Source of the DNA: Marmoricola sp.
GTDB taxonomy: Bacteria > Actinomycetota > Actinomycetes > Propionibacteriales > Nocardioidaceae
Length of the DNA stretch: 8,675 bases
NCBI GenBank assembly: GCA_030151765.1
Contig: JASLCW010000092.1
Coordinates: forward strand, 1-8,675
Direction of reading: 5' to 3'
Part shown: positions 1 to 6,322 of the stretch, piece after piece
How positions within the stretch are numbered: the first letter of the stretch is position 1
Layout: each line of letters starts with the position of its first letter
Notes under the pieces: model-generated
The model's input: the letters and a program-made list of their open reading frames with translations, nothing else
The model's database searches: none
Told to the model about the DNA's origin: nothing
Made by a program: the position numbers and the translations under genes

Positions 1-313
1 CGCGAGGCTGCACCAGTGTGCGCATCGAGATCGGCGACTGCGCACTGACATCCATGTCGTCGAGCAGGTAGCCGAAGTCGGGCTGGTCGACGCCGAGCTG
101 CTTCTGCACGGCCTCCGAGGTCGCGCCGATCTTGCGACCGACCACGACGGCGCCGCCGTCGAGCCGGCGGCGCACCAGGCCCTGCTGCACGGCGTACGCC
201 GCGGGCAGGTCCCCGGTCCCGATCAGGTCGCGCACCGCGGCGCAGGGCACCCGGCTCGCCTGGGCCTGTGCCAGCCGCGTGACCGCGGCTTCGACAGCAT
301 CCGAAGTAGTCAC
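1..313 (-). CDS. hsaE: 2-hydroxydienoate hydratase HsaE (C-terminus beyond left edge)
   Basis: Partial gene: 104 residues are visible from a GTG start, out of about 260 expected for the family. HsaE (MhpD/BphE-type 2-keto-4-pentenoate hydratase) adds water to 2-hydroxyhexa-2,4-dienoate, released when HsaD cleaves the opened A/B rings; HsaF aldolase and HsaG dehydrogenase follow. The visible part has the family's alpha-helical N-terminus (about residues 1-50) and then the conserved GRKIGATSEAVQKQLGVDQP block (59-78) with Lys61, followed by DFGYLLDDM. The start is GTG at 313-311. An upstream ATG at 321-319 is out of frame and hits TGA after two codons. No Shine-Dalgarno sequence precedes the GTG, and a TACTAT hexamer ends six bases upstream, so translation is probably leaderless. 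It is divergent from kstD, as in M. tuberculosis, where hsaG and hsaF follow hsaE; those would lie outside this window. The family is secure; the steroid-specific name rests on the neighbours. Confidence 0.88.
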   Translation of the reverse strand, partial: MTTSDAVEAAVTRLAQAQASRVPCAAVRDLIGTGDLPAAYAVQQGLVRRRLDGGAVVVGRKIGATSEAVQKQLGVDQPDFGYLLDDMDVSAQSPISMRTLVQPR

Positions 314-319
314 GCGGCC

Positions 320-325
320 ATAGTA
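320..325 (-). promoter_or_regulatory. Candidate -10 box for hsaE (leaderless)
   Basis: Read on the minus strand this is TACTAT, fitting the actinobacterial TANNNT -10 pattern. Six bases separate it from the GTG at 313, which is the spacing expected if transcription starts at the GTG itself. The missing Shine-Dalgarno sequence supports a leaderless message. The box overlaps one end of the KstR-type operator at 324-337. Transcript ends have not been mapped. Confidence 0.55.
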
Positions 326-337
326 GAACCTGTTACA
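324..337. promoter_or_regulatory. KstR-type operator between hsaE and kstD
   Basis: The sequence TAGAACCTGTTACA fits the TNNAACNNGTTNNA palindrome bound by KstR, the TetR-family repressor of cholesterol genes in mycobacteria and rhodococci, which releases DNA when it binds 3-oxo-cholestenoyl-CoA-type ligands. The core AAC/GTT arms are perfect and the outer positions are only partly symmetric. It sits in the 34-bp gap between the two starts and overlaps both candidate -10 boxes, so one bound repressor should block both genes. Placement and gene context make KstR much more likely than KstR2, whose motif has CAAG/CTTG arms. Confidence 0.8.
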
Positions 338-339
338 GT
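334..339 (+). promoter_or_regulatory. Candidate -10 box for kstD (leaderless or nearly so)
   Basis: TACAGT matches TANNNT and lies eight bases before the kstD ATG at 348. The bases between, GTTTTGCGCC from 338, contain no Shine-Dalgarno sequence, so kstD is probably translated from a leaderless or very short-leader message. Its first four bases lie inside the KstR-type operator. Confidence 0.5.
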
Positions 340-347
340 TTTGCGCC

Positions 348-2042
348 ATGAAGCCCTCTGACCAGGCCGCCCTCGACGGCGAGTACGACGTCGTCGTCGT
401 CGGAGCCGGTGGCGCCGGCATGACCGCGGCCCTCGCCGCAGCCCGCCAGGGCCTGCGCACCGTCCTGCTCGAGAAGAGCGACTACTTCGGCGGCTCCACC
501 GCCCGCTCCGGCGGCGGCGTGTGGATCCCGGGCAACTACGCCCTCCAGGCGGCCGGCCAGGTCGATCCAGGCGATCAGGAGGAGGCGAAGAAGTACCTCG
601 ACGCGATCGTCGGCGATGTCGTCCCCAAGGTTCGTCGTGACACCTATCTGGACCGTGGCTGCGAGATGATGGACTTCATCCGCGACAACACCCCGGTCCG
701 CTTCGCGTGGGTTCCCGAGTACGCCGACTACCTGCCCGAGCAGCCGGGCGGCCGCCCGCGCGGACGCACCGTCGAACCGGTCCCCATGGACGCGCGCTTC
801 CTCGGCGACGAGCTCGCCCATCTGCACCCGCCGTACACGAAGGCGCCGGCCAACCTGATCGTCACCCAGGCCGACTTCCGCAAGATCAGCCTCGGCATGC
901 GCACGCTGCGCGGCCCGATCACGATGATCAAGGTGATGCTGATGCGGATGATCAGCCTTCTGCGCGGCCAGAAGCGCTATGCCATGGGCAATGCCATCGC
1001 GATCGGGCTGCGCAAGGGCCTGGCCGACGCCGGCGTTCCGGTGGTCTACGGCGCCGAGCTCACCGACCTCGTCGTCGAGAACGACCGCGTGGTCGGCGTC
1101 CGCGTACAGCACGGCGACGCGAGTGTCGACGTTCGCGCGACGCGGGGGGTCATCCTCGGCAGCGGTGGCTTCGAGCACGACCAGGAGATGCGCGAGAAGT
1201 ACCTGCCCAATCCCACCGACGAGGGCTGGAGCACCGGCTCGGCCAACAACACCGGTGGCGGCCACCGCGCCGGCATTGCGATCGGCGCCGACATCGATCT
1301 GATGGACGATGCCTGGTGGGGCCCGACCATCCCGCTTCCCCGTGGCCCGTGGTTCTGCCTGGCCGAGCGCAACCTGCCCGGCTCGATCATCGTCAACGGC
1401 GCCGGCAAGCGCTTCATGAACGAGGCGTTGCCGTACGTCGAGGCGACCCACGAGATCTACAAGGGAGAGCAGACCGGCATCACGCACGTCCCTGCCTGGA
1501 TGGTCATCGACCAGCGCTACCGCAATCGCTACCTCTTCGCCGGCCTGTCGCCGCGCCAGCCCTTCCCGGGCCGTTGGTACAAGCACGGCACCGTCGTGAA
1601 GGCCGCGACCCTGGCCGAGCTCGCCGAGAAGATCGAGGTACCCGCGGACGCACTCGCCGAGACGGTCCAGCGCTTCAACGGCTTCGCCAAGAGCGGTGTC
1701 GACGAGGACTTCCGGCGCGGCGAGAGCGCCTACGACAAGTATTACTCGGACCCGACCGTGAAGCCGAATCCCTCGCTCAACGTGATCGACCAGGCGCCCT
1801 TCTACGCGGTCAAGATCGTGCCCGGCGACCTCGGCACCAAGGGCGGGCTCGTCACCGACGAGGCGGCACGGGTGCTCCGCGCCGACGGTACGCCGATCGC
1901 CGGCCTGTACGCCGCCGGCAATGTGTCCTCGGCCGTCATGGGCCACACCTACCCCGGCCCCGGCGGCACCATCGGACCCGCGATGGTCTTCGGCTACCTC
2001 GCCGCCCTCGACTGCGCCACCGCACAGGAAGGGGCGTCCTGA
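348..2042 (+). CDS. kstD: 3-ketosteroid delta1-dehydrogenase KstD
   Basis: A 564-residue flavoprotein that introduces the C1-C2 double bond into ring A of 3-keto-4-ene steroids, turning androstenedione into androstadienedione, a step needed to open ring B. An N-terminal Rossmann dinucleotide motif, VVVGAGGAGMTAALAAARQG (16-35), binds FAD. The GGSTARSGGGVWIPGN segment (48-63) is typical of the fumarate reductase/KstD family. Near the C-terminus, TYPGPGGTIGPAM (534-546) carries Tyr535 and Gly539, which have the same spacing as catalytic Tyr487 and Gly491 of Rhodococcus KstD1. Tyr363, in NEALPY, probably matches Tyr318, and Tyr125 or Tyr128 probably matches Tyr119. The length equals that of M. 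tuberculosis KstD (Rv3537, about 563). The ATG at 348 directly precedes the flavin fold and has no Shine-Dalgarno sequence. The stop overlaps the next gene's ATG. A related family member with different ring preference is possible, but the context argues for KstD. Confidence 0.93.
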   Translation: MKPSDQAALDGEYDVVVVGAGGAGMTAALAAARQGLRTVLLEKSDYFGGSTARSGGGVWIPGNYALQAAGQVDPGDQEEAKKYLDAIVGDVVPKVRRDTYLDRGCEMMDFIRDNTPVRFAWVPEYADYLPEQPGGRPRGRTVEPVPMDARFLGDELAHLHPPYTKAPANLIVTQADFRKISLGMRTLRGPITMIKVMLMRMISLLRGQKRYAMGNAIAIGLRKGLADAGVPVVYGAELTDLVVENDRVVGVRVQHGDASVDVRATRGVILGSGGFEHDQEMREKYLPNPTDEGWSTGSANNTGGGHRAGIAIGADIDLMDDAWWGPTIPLPRGPWFCLAERNLPGSIIVNGAGKRFMNEALPYVEATHEIYKGEQTGITHVPAWMVIDQRYRNRYLFAGLSPRQPFPGRWYKHGTVVKAATLAELAEKIEVPADALAETVQRFNGFAKSGVDEDFRRGESAYDKYYSDPTVKPNPSLNVIDQAPFYAVKIVPGDLGTKGGLVTDEAARVLRADGTPIAGLYAAGNVSSAVMGHTYPGPGGTIGPAMVFGYLAALDCATAQEGAS

Positions 2043-2923
2043 TGCCCATCGACCCGGACATCGCGATCGGCGCCGATCTCGGCGCGCGCACCTTCTCCTG
2101 GACCTCGTCCGACGTCCTGCTCTATCACCTCGGGATCGGCGCTGGCGCGCGGCGCGGCGACAACCTCTCGGCGAGCGCCCTGCGCTACACGCTCGACAAC
2201 GAGCGTCTCCAGGTGCTGCCGAGCTTCGGCGTCGTGGTGCCGACCTTCCACGAGACCGACCCGCCGCCCCTCGACCTGCCCGGCTGCGAGATCAACCTCG
2301 CCCAGGTCGTGCACGGTTCGCAGGAGATCCGCGTCCACGGGCCCATCCCCACCTCCGGCACTGCCACCGTCTCGACCCGGATCACCGACATCTGGGACAA
2401 GGGCAAGGCCGCGGTGATCTGGCAGGAGGGCACCGCCGCCGCCGAGGACGGCACCGCACTCTGGACCGTGCGCTCGTCGATCTTCGTCAAGGGGGAAGGC
2501 GGCTTCGGCGGCTCCCGCGGCGAATCGACCGGTGTCGAGATCCCCGAGCGCGCGCCCGACCTGGAGACGTCGTACGCCGTGACACCGCAGCAGGCGATGC
2601 TCTACCGGCTGTGCGGCGATCGCAACCCGCTGCACGCCGATCCCGCGTTCGCCCAGGGTGCCGGCTTCCCCGCGCCGATCCTGCACGGCCTGTGCAGCTA
2701 CGGCATCGTCCTCCGCGAGGTCACCGACGGCCTGCTGGACGCGGATGCGGCGAAGGTCGGCGGCTTCAGCGCCCGCTTCGCGGGCGTGGTCTTCCCGGGC
2801 GAGACCATCACCGTGCGCGCCTGGGACGTGGACGACCGCATCGTCGTGTCGGCGACGGTCGGCGCGTCGGCCGATGCCGAGCAGCGGCCGGCACTGGCCG
2901 ACTGTGTGGTCCTGAAGGCCTGA
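2042..2923 (+). CDS. chsH3: MaoC-family steroid enoyl-CoA hydratase, ChsH3-like
   Basis: A 293-residue double hot-dog (hydratase 2/MaoC) protein. The C-terminal half has the family active-site motif GDRNPLHADP (192-201), in which Asp193 and His198 form the catalytic dyad, followed by FPAPILHGLCSYG (209-221). The N-terminal half (about 1-150) is the degenerate hot-dog copy that normally widens the pocket for bulky substrates. Its neighbour position and length match M. tuberculosis Rv3538 (ChsH3), reported to hydrate a cholesterol side-chain enoyl-CoA during beta-oxidation; which stereoisomer this one makes cannot be read from sequence. The ATG shares ATGA with the kstD stop. A strong AGGAAGGGG ribosome site (2026-2034) lies seven bases upstream, so it is co-transcribed and probably translationally coupled with kstD. 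The open frame extends far upstream inside kstD, but that part is a frame shadow. The family is certain; the orthology is inferred from synteny. Confidence 0.88.
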   Translation: MPIDPDIAIGADLGARTFSWTSSDVLLYHLGIGAGARRGDNLSASALRYTLDNERLQVLPSFGVVVPTFHETDPPPLDLPGCEINLAQVVHGSQEIRVHGPIPTSGTATVSTRITDIWDKGKAAVIWQEGTAAAEDGTALWTVRSSIFVKGEGGFGGSRGESTGVEIPERAPDLETSYAVTPQQAMLYRLCGDRNPLHADPAFAQGAGFPAPILHGLCSYGIVLREVTDGLLDADAAKVGGFSARFAGVVFPGETITVRAWDVDDRIVVSATVGASADAEQRPALADCVVLKA

Positions 2924-2935
2924 GGCCCGTCAGGC
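2918..2935. terminator. Possible bidirectional terminator at convergent junction
   Basis: A perfect 6-bp inverted repeat, GCCTGA (2918-2923) and TCAGGC (2930-2935), encloses the loop GGCCCG. The TGA stop of the hydratase gene lies in the left arm and the stop of the opposing membrane-protein gene lies in the right arm. Only six bases separate the two genes, so this hairpin is the only candidate for shared termination. There is no T-tract on either side, and the stem is short, so confidence is low. Confidence 0.35.
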
Positions 2936-3799
2936 GCCCTTGGGAGCGTGCCGCAGCAGCCCCATGACGTGCGGCTGCGACGAGTCGACCACCAGTACGC
3001 CCTGATAGAGCTGCAGGCCCGTGGCACCGGACACCCGGTAGGTCTCACTCGTCGGGCCGTCGACGATGTCGAGGCGCGTGTAGTGATGACCGGTCGGGTC
3101 GACGGCAGCGTCGAGGCGGGCGGCGATGCCCTCCCATCCGACGACCGCGATCACGTGCTCACGCGAGGTGAGCTTCGGCATCTTCGCGAGCTGCGCGGGC
3201 GTCGGCTTGCCCGAGGCCGTGGCCAGCGGCTTGCCCGGAGCCAGGGTGGCGATGGTCGGGTCGTGGGCCGGCCACTTCTCGGTGCCGACCACCTGGCCGG
3301 TGCTCAGCGAGCGGACCTCGGCCTGGGCCGGGTCGGTGGTGGACCGGATCGCCAGGCCCTTCGCCACGAAGACGATCGAGGTGCCCTTGCTGTGGAAGCG
3401 CCAGTTCTGGGAGCCGGTGGAGAGGCTGCGCGAGCTGTAGAAGCCGTTGTCGAAGAAGATCGCGGAGCCACCGCGGCGTGCGATCAGGACGGATCCCGGC
3501 TTGTCCAGCTTGAAGCCCGGCGCCGCCCAGCGCTGCGGGTGCACCCAGCCGACGCCGACGAAGACGACGACCAGCGCGACGCAGTAGGCGAACATCGTCC
3601 GCGGGCCACTGCTGTCCTGGCCGCGGACCAGCAGCCACGAACCGGCCGCCATGATCGCCAGCGCCGGGAAGAATCCCGTCCACCCGAGCTTGGCCACGAA
3701 GACCACGATGAGAACGAGGACACCCACACCCAGCGTCACCGCGCCCTTGCGTGCACGGGGACCCAGCTTCACCTGAATCACGCTTTCAGTGTGGAGCAC
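2930..3799 (-). CDS. Unrecognised three-helix membrane protein with PQQ-blade-like repeats
   Basis: A 289-residue protein I cannot assign to a named family. The N-terminus is basic (KLGPRARKG, 11-19). Three hydrophobic segments follow at about 21-40, 43-58 and 69-86. The short loop between helices 2 and 3 carries arginines, so the positive-inside rule puts the N-terminus in the cytoplasm and the roughly 200-residue C-terminal part outside. That part contains RSLSTG twice (124-129 and 163-168), each followed by a Trp (133 and 176). Between them lies the strand-like IVFVAKGLAIRS, which resembles blades of PQQ-type beta-propellers but is too short for a full propeller. It is the last gene of the side-chain operon, 32 bases after ltp2. 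It occupies the place of PPE63 in M. tuberculosis but shows no PPE features. The GTG at 3799 is the longest choice; GTGs at 3781 and 3772 are possible, and no site has a good ribosome-binding sequence. Function unknown. Confidence 0.8.
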   Translation of the reverse strand: MLHTESVIQVKLGPRARKGAVTLGVGVLVLIVVFVAKLGWTGFFPALAIMAAGSWLLVRGQDSSGPRTMFAYCVALVVVFVGVGWVHPQRWAAPGFKLDKPGSVLIARRGGSAIFFDNGFYSSRSLSTGSQNWRFHSKGTSIVFVAKGLAIRSTTDPAQAEVRSLSTGQVVGTEKWPAHDPTIATLAPGKPLATASGKPTPAQLAKMPKLTSREHVIAVVGWEGIAARLDAAVDPTGHHYTRLDIVDGPTSETYRVSGATGLQLYQGVLVVDSSQPHVMGLLRHAPKGA

Positions 3800-3831
3800 G
3801 AACCTGAAGATTCTCCCAGCGCAACGCCCGG

Positions 3832-4998
3832 TCAGATGCCGAGAATCAAGCCGCTCGTCGGTACGCCGGTGCCCGCGGTGACCAGCGCGTGTTCGACATC
3901 ACTCACCTGGTTGACCGACGTACCCCGGATCTGCCGGACCGCCTCCGCGATCCCGTTCATACCGTGGATGTAGGCCTCGCCGAGCTGACCACCGTGCGTG
4001 TTGATCGGCAGCCGGCCGCCGATCTCGATGGCCCCGTCCGCGATGAAGTCCCTGGCCTCGCCACGGCCGCAGAAGCCGAGTTCCTCCAACTGCATCAGCA
4101 CGTACGGCGTGAAGTGGTCGTAGAGCACCGCCGTGGCGATGTCGTCGACGGCGAGCCCCGACTGACGCCACAGCTCACGGCCGACGACGCCCATCTCGGG
4201 CACGCCGATGTTGTCGCGGTAGTAGGAGGTCATCACGAACTGGTCGGGGGCACTCCCCTGCGCCGCGGCTTCGATCACGGCCGGACGCTGCGCCAGATCG
4301 CGCGCACGCTCGGCGCTGGTCACGACCAACGCGACGGCTCCGTCGCTCTCCTGGCAGCAGTCCAGCAGGTGCAGCGGCTCGGCGATCATCCGCGAGGCCT
4401 GGTGCTCCTCGAGCGTGATCGGCTTTCCGTAGAAGAAGGCCTTCGGGTTCTCGGCGGCGTGGCGACGGTCGGCGACCGCAACACGACCGAAGTCCTCGCT
4501 GGTCGCGCCGTACTCGTGCATGTATCGCCTGGCCTGCATGGCCACCGTGGCCGCCGGTGTGGTCAGACCATGCGGATAGGTCCAGGCATTGTCGAGCCCG
4601 TTGGTGTTCACCTGCGCGTTCGCCCACACGGCCGTCTGGCCGAAACGCTGGCCCGATCGTTCGTTGAAGCCGCGATAGCAGACGACCACGCCGGCGATGC
4701 CCGTCGCGACGGCCATCGCCGCCTGCTGCACGGTGCCGCAGGCCGCGCCGCCGCCGTAGTTGATCCGGCTGAAGAAGCGCAGATCACCCAGGCCCAGTTC
4801 ACGTGCCAGCGCGATCTCCGAGGTGGTGTCCATCGTGAAGGTCACCAGGCCGTCGACATCGGCGGGGGTCAGACCGCAGTCCGCCAGCGCGGCCAGCGTC
4901 GCCTCGACGGACAGCTGCAGCTCGGAACGTCCCGATTCCTTGGAGAACTCGGTCGCACCGATGCCGACGATCGCCGCCTTGCCCGACAGACCCGTCAT
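3832..4998 (-). CDS. ltp2: Steroid side-chain aldolase Ltp2 (SCP2-thiolase fold)
   Basis: A 388-residue thiolase-like protein that performs the retro-aldol cleavage of 17-hydroxy-3-oxo-4-pregnene-20-carboxyl-CoA, yielding androstenedione and propionyl-CoA. It works as a complex with the DUF35 domain of ChsH2. The N-terminal segment AAIVGIGATEFSKESGRSEL (8-27), the central NPKAFFYGKPITLEEHQ (184-200) and LLDCCQESDGAVALVV (211-226), and the C-terminal LPINTHGGQLGEAYIHGMNG (330-349) are characteristic of Ltp2. Tyr293 (in LYDHFTP) and Tyr343 (in GEAYIHG) sit one residue before the numbering reported for the catalytic Tyr294 and Tyr344 of Thermomonospora Ltp2. The start ATG overlaps the chsH1 stop (ATGA), and a strong GGAGGAAGG site lies four bases upstream. 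The length and sequence look intact. It is the fourth gene of the operon beginning at 8523. Confidence 0.94.
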   Translation of the reverse strand: MTGLSGKAAIVGIGATEFSKESGRSELQLSVEATLAALADCGLTPADVDGLVTFTMDTTSEIALARELGLGDLRFFSRINYGGGAACGTVQQAAMAVATGIAGVVVCYRGFNERSGQRFGQTAVWANAQVNTNGLDNAWTYPHGLTTPAATVAMQARRYMHEYGATSEDFGRVAVADRRHAAENPKAFFYGKPITLEEHQASRMIAEPLHLLDCCQESDGAVALVVTSAERARDLAQRPAVIEAAAQGSAPDQFVMTSYYRDNIGVPEMGVVGRELWRQSGLAVDDIATAVLYDHFTPYVLMQLEELGFCGRGEARDFIADGAIEIGGRLPINTHGGQLGEAYIHGMNGIAEAVRQIRGTSVNQVSDVEHALVTAGTGVPTSGLILGI

Positions 4999-5390
4999 GA
5001 TGCCTTCCTCCGCAGCCGGACCGTTCCCGTGACATGGTCGCCCAGCGACACCGCACCGCGTACGGCGACCGTCACGACATCACCCTCGATGCTCTCGACC
5101 CTTCCGGAGAAGGTCATCGTGTCCCCCGGGTACGCCGGCGCGCCCAGCCGGATCGCGATTCCCAGCAGATCCACCTCGTTGCCGATCTGCTCGGTGACAT
5201 AGCGCTCGACCATGCCATTGCTCGTGAGGATGTTCATGAAGATGTCCTTCGAACCGGCGCCCTGGGCGAGGTCGCGGTCGTGGTGGACGTCCTGGAAGTC
5301 GCGCGTGGCGATCGCCGTACTGACGATCAGCGTGGGAGTCAGCGGCAGGCTCCACTCCGGAAGCTCCTGCCCCACAACGAGATCAGTCAT
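4995..5390 (-). CDS. chsH1: Steroid enoyl-CoA hydratase small subunit ChsH1
   Basis: A 131-residue single hot-dog MaoC-like subunit, the usual length for ChsH1 (Rv3541c, about 129). With the N-terminal domain of ChsH2 it forms the hydratase that adds water to 3-oxo-4,17-pregnadiene-20-carboxyl-CoA, making the 17-hydroxy substrate of Ltp2. The hydratase-2 signature is visible as DFQDVHHD (31-38), aligning with GDxNPLHxD, so Asp31 and His36 are the expected catalytic pair. These are supplied by this subunit rather than by ChsH2. The AFGAPAYPGDT-like segment here reads LGAPAYPGDTMTFSG (82-96). The start is the ATG at 5390, which shares one base with the chsH2 stop (TGATG). An AGGAG site lies five bases upstream. 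A GTG one codon earlier would add one residue and is less likely. The stop overlaps the ltp2 start, so the two are translationally coupled. Confidence 0.93.
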   Translation of the reverse strand: MTDLVVGQELPEWSLPLTPTLIVSTAIATRDFQDVHHDRDLAQGAGSKDIFMNILTSNGMVERYVTEQIGNEVDLLGIAIRLGAPAYPGDTMTFSGRVESIEGDVVTVAVRGAVSLGDHVTGTVRLRRKAS

Positions 5391-6322
5391 CACTTCTCCT
5401 CCGCACTCGTCCAGTACGGCAGCGTCAGGGTGTCGTCGATCTTCCGGAAGGCGACCTTCACGCGGTCGCCGATCTCCACGTCGGCGTCCGCGGTGGCCAC
5501 CATCCGCACTCCCTCGTCGAGGTCGACCAGGGCCAGCCTGATCGGCAACGCATGTCCCGGGATCGGCGGGTGCCGGTGCACGACGTACGAGAAGACCGTG
5601 CCCACGCCGGCCGACACCACGTGGTCGCGCTCGAAGGCGTGACACTGCGGGCAGGAGGGGCCCGGCGGGTGCCGCAGCGCGCCGCAGTTGCCGCACTTCT
5701 GGATGCGCAGCTCGCCGGCCGCGGTGCCCTCCCAGAAGTACTCGTTGTCGCGATTGCGCGTCGGATAGAGCACGAACCTGCCCGGATCCGAGGTCGACTT
5801 CTGCTTCGGCTTGAACTTCAGCACCCGGAAGAGCATCTCCCCGACCTTCTCGGAGCTGCCGTCCTCGTGCTCGACGTACCAGGTGCTGATCGACGTGACG
5901 AAGTAGCCCTCGCCCATGCCGGTCGTCTTCGGGCCGACGACATCGGCCAGCCGGACCGTGACCCGCAATTGCTCGCCCAGCCTGAGATAGCGCTCGTAGG
6001 TCTGCTCGCAGTTGGTGCCCAGCACGCCGGTGAAGCCCTCGGCGGTGAGCACCTCCATCATCGCGTGCAGCGGGTCGTTGGGGTCCCGTGGTGCGACCAG
6101 GCCGTACATCGTCCACGCCTGCGTCATCGACGGCGGCGCCTCGCCGGCACCGGTACCGGCGGCGAAGCGCGGGTTGGTGTTGCCCATCGCCTCGACCCAG
6201 TCGTTGATGTGCGGCTGGTTCACCACATCGCGGGCGAGCCGGCTGACCGCCTCGCCCATCGCGGCGATCCGGTCCGCCTCTGCCCTGATGCGCTCGTCGG
6301 CGCCGTTCGTCACGTCGCTCAT
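5390..6322 (-). CDS. chsH2: Hydratase/DUF35 scaffold subunit ChsH2
   Basis: A 310-residue two-domain protein, matching the 311 of M. tuberculosis Rv3542c. Residues 1 to about 175 form a MaoC-like hot-dog domain that pairs with ChsH1 and lacks its own GDxNPLH motif. Residues from about 195 form a DUF35 domain. This has a rubredoxin-like zinc ribbon with Cys210-x2-Cys213 and Cys224-x2-Cys227, then an OB-fold (about 230-300) with GVGTVFSYVVHRHPP and the DVEIGDRVKV strand. In the family the DUF35 part binds and activates Ltp2, so hydration and aldol cleavage are physically linked. The ATG at 6322 overlaps the stop of the upstream dehydrogenase gene (ATGA), and its own stop overlaps chsH1. All four zinc ligands are present, so the protein looks functional. 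An open frame extends upstream to 6712 but lies inside the dehydrogenase gene. Confidence 0.94.
   Translation of the reverse strand: MSDVTNGADERIRAEADRIAAMGEAVSRLARDVVNQPHINDWVEAMGNTNPRFAAGTGAGEAPPSMTQAWTMYGLVAPRDPNDPLHAMMEVLTAEGFTGVLGTNCEQTYERYLRLGEQLRVTVRLADVVGPKTTGMGEGYFVTSISTWYVEHEDGSSEKVGEMLFRVLKFKPKQKSTSDPGRFVLYPTRNRDNEYFWEGTAAGELRIQKCGNCGALRHPPGPSCPQCHAFERDHVVSAGVGTVFSYVVHRHPPIPGHALPIRLALVDLDEGVRMVATADADVEIGDRVKVAFRKIDDTLTLPYWTSAEEK

Noticed and set aside
132..323. A 63-codon plus-strand open frame at the left end.
   Set aside because: It is antisense to hsaE, whose conserved KIGATSEAVQKQLGVDQP block is unmistakable on the minus strand.
333..1946. A 537-codon open frame antisense to kstD.
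   Set aside because: It mirrors a well-supported kstD gene, its protein has no recognisable fold and is full of Asp/Gly/Val/Arg low-complexity sequence. Such shadows are normal in high-GC genes.
707..2923. A long frame that would fuse a second-frame kstD segment to the MaoC hydratase.
   Set aside because: The part before 2042 is an Arg/Pro-rich frame shadow of kstD. The true hydratase starts at the ATG at 2042, which has a strong ribosome site and an ATGA overlap.
3800..3831. Possible internal promoter or operator between ltp2 and the membrane-protein gene.
   Set aside because: The 32 bases contain no AACNNGTT palindrome and no convincing -10 box spaced for the GTG at 3799. Read-through from the operon is the simpler view.
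3889..5202. A 437-codon plus-strand open frame opposite ltp2 and chsH1.
   Set aside because: It is antisense to two genes with clear family signatures and runs across their boundary. There is no ribosome site and no recognisable protein.
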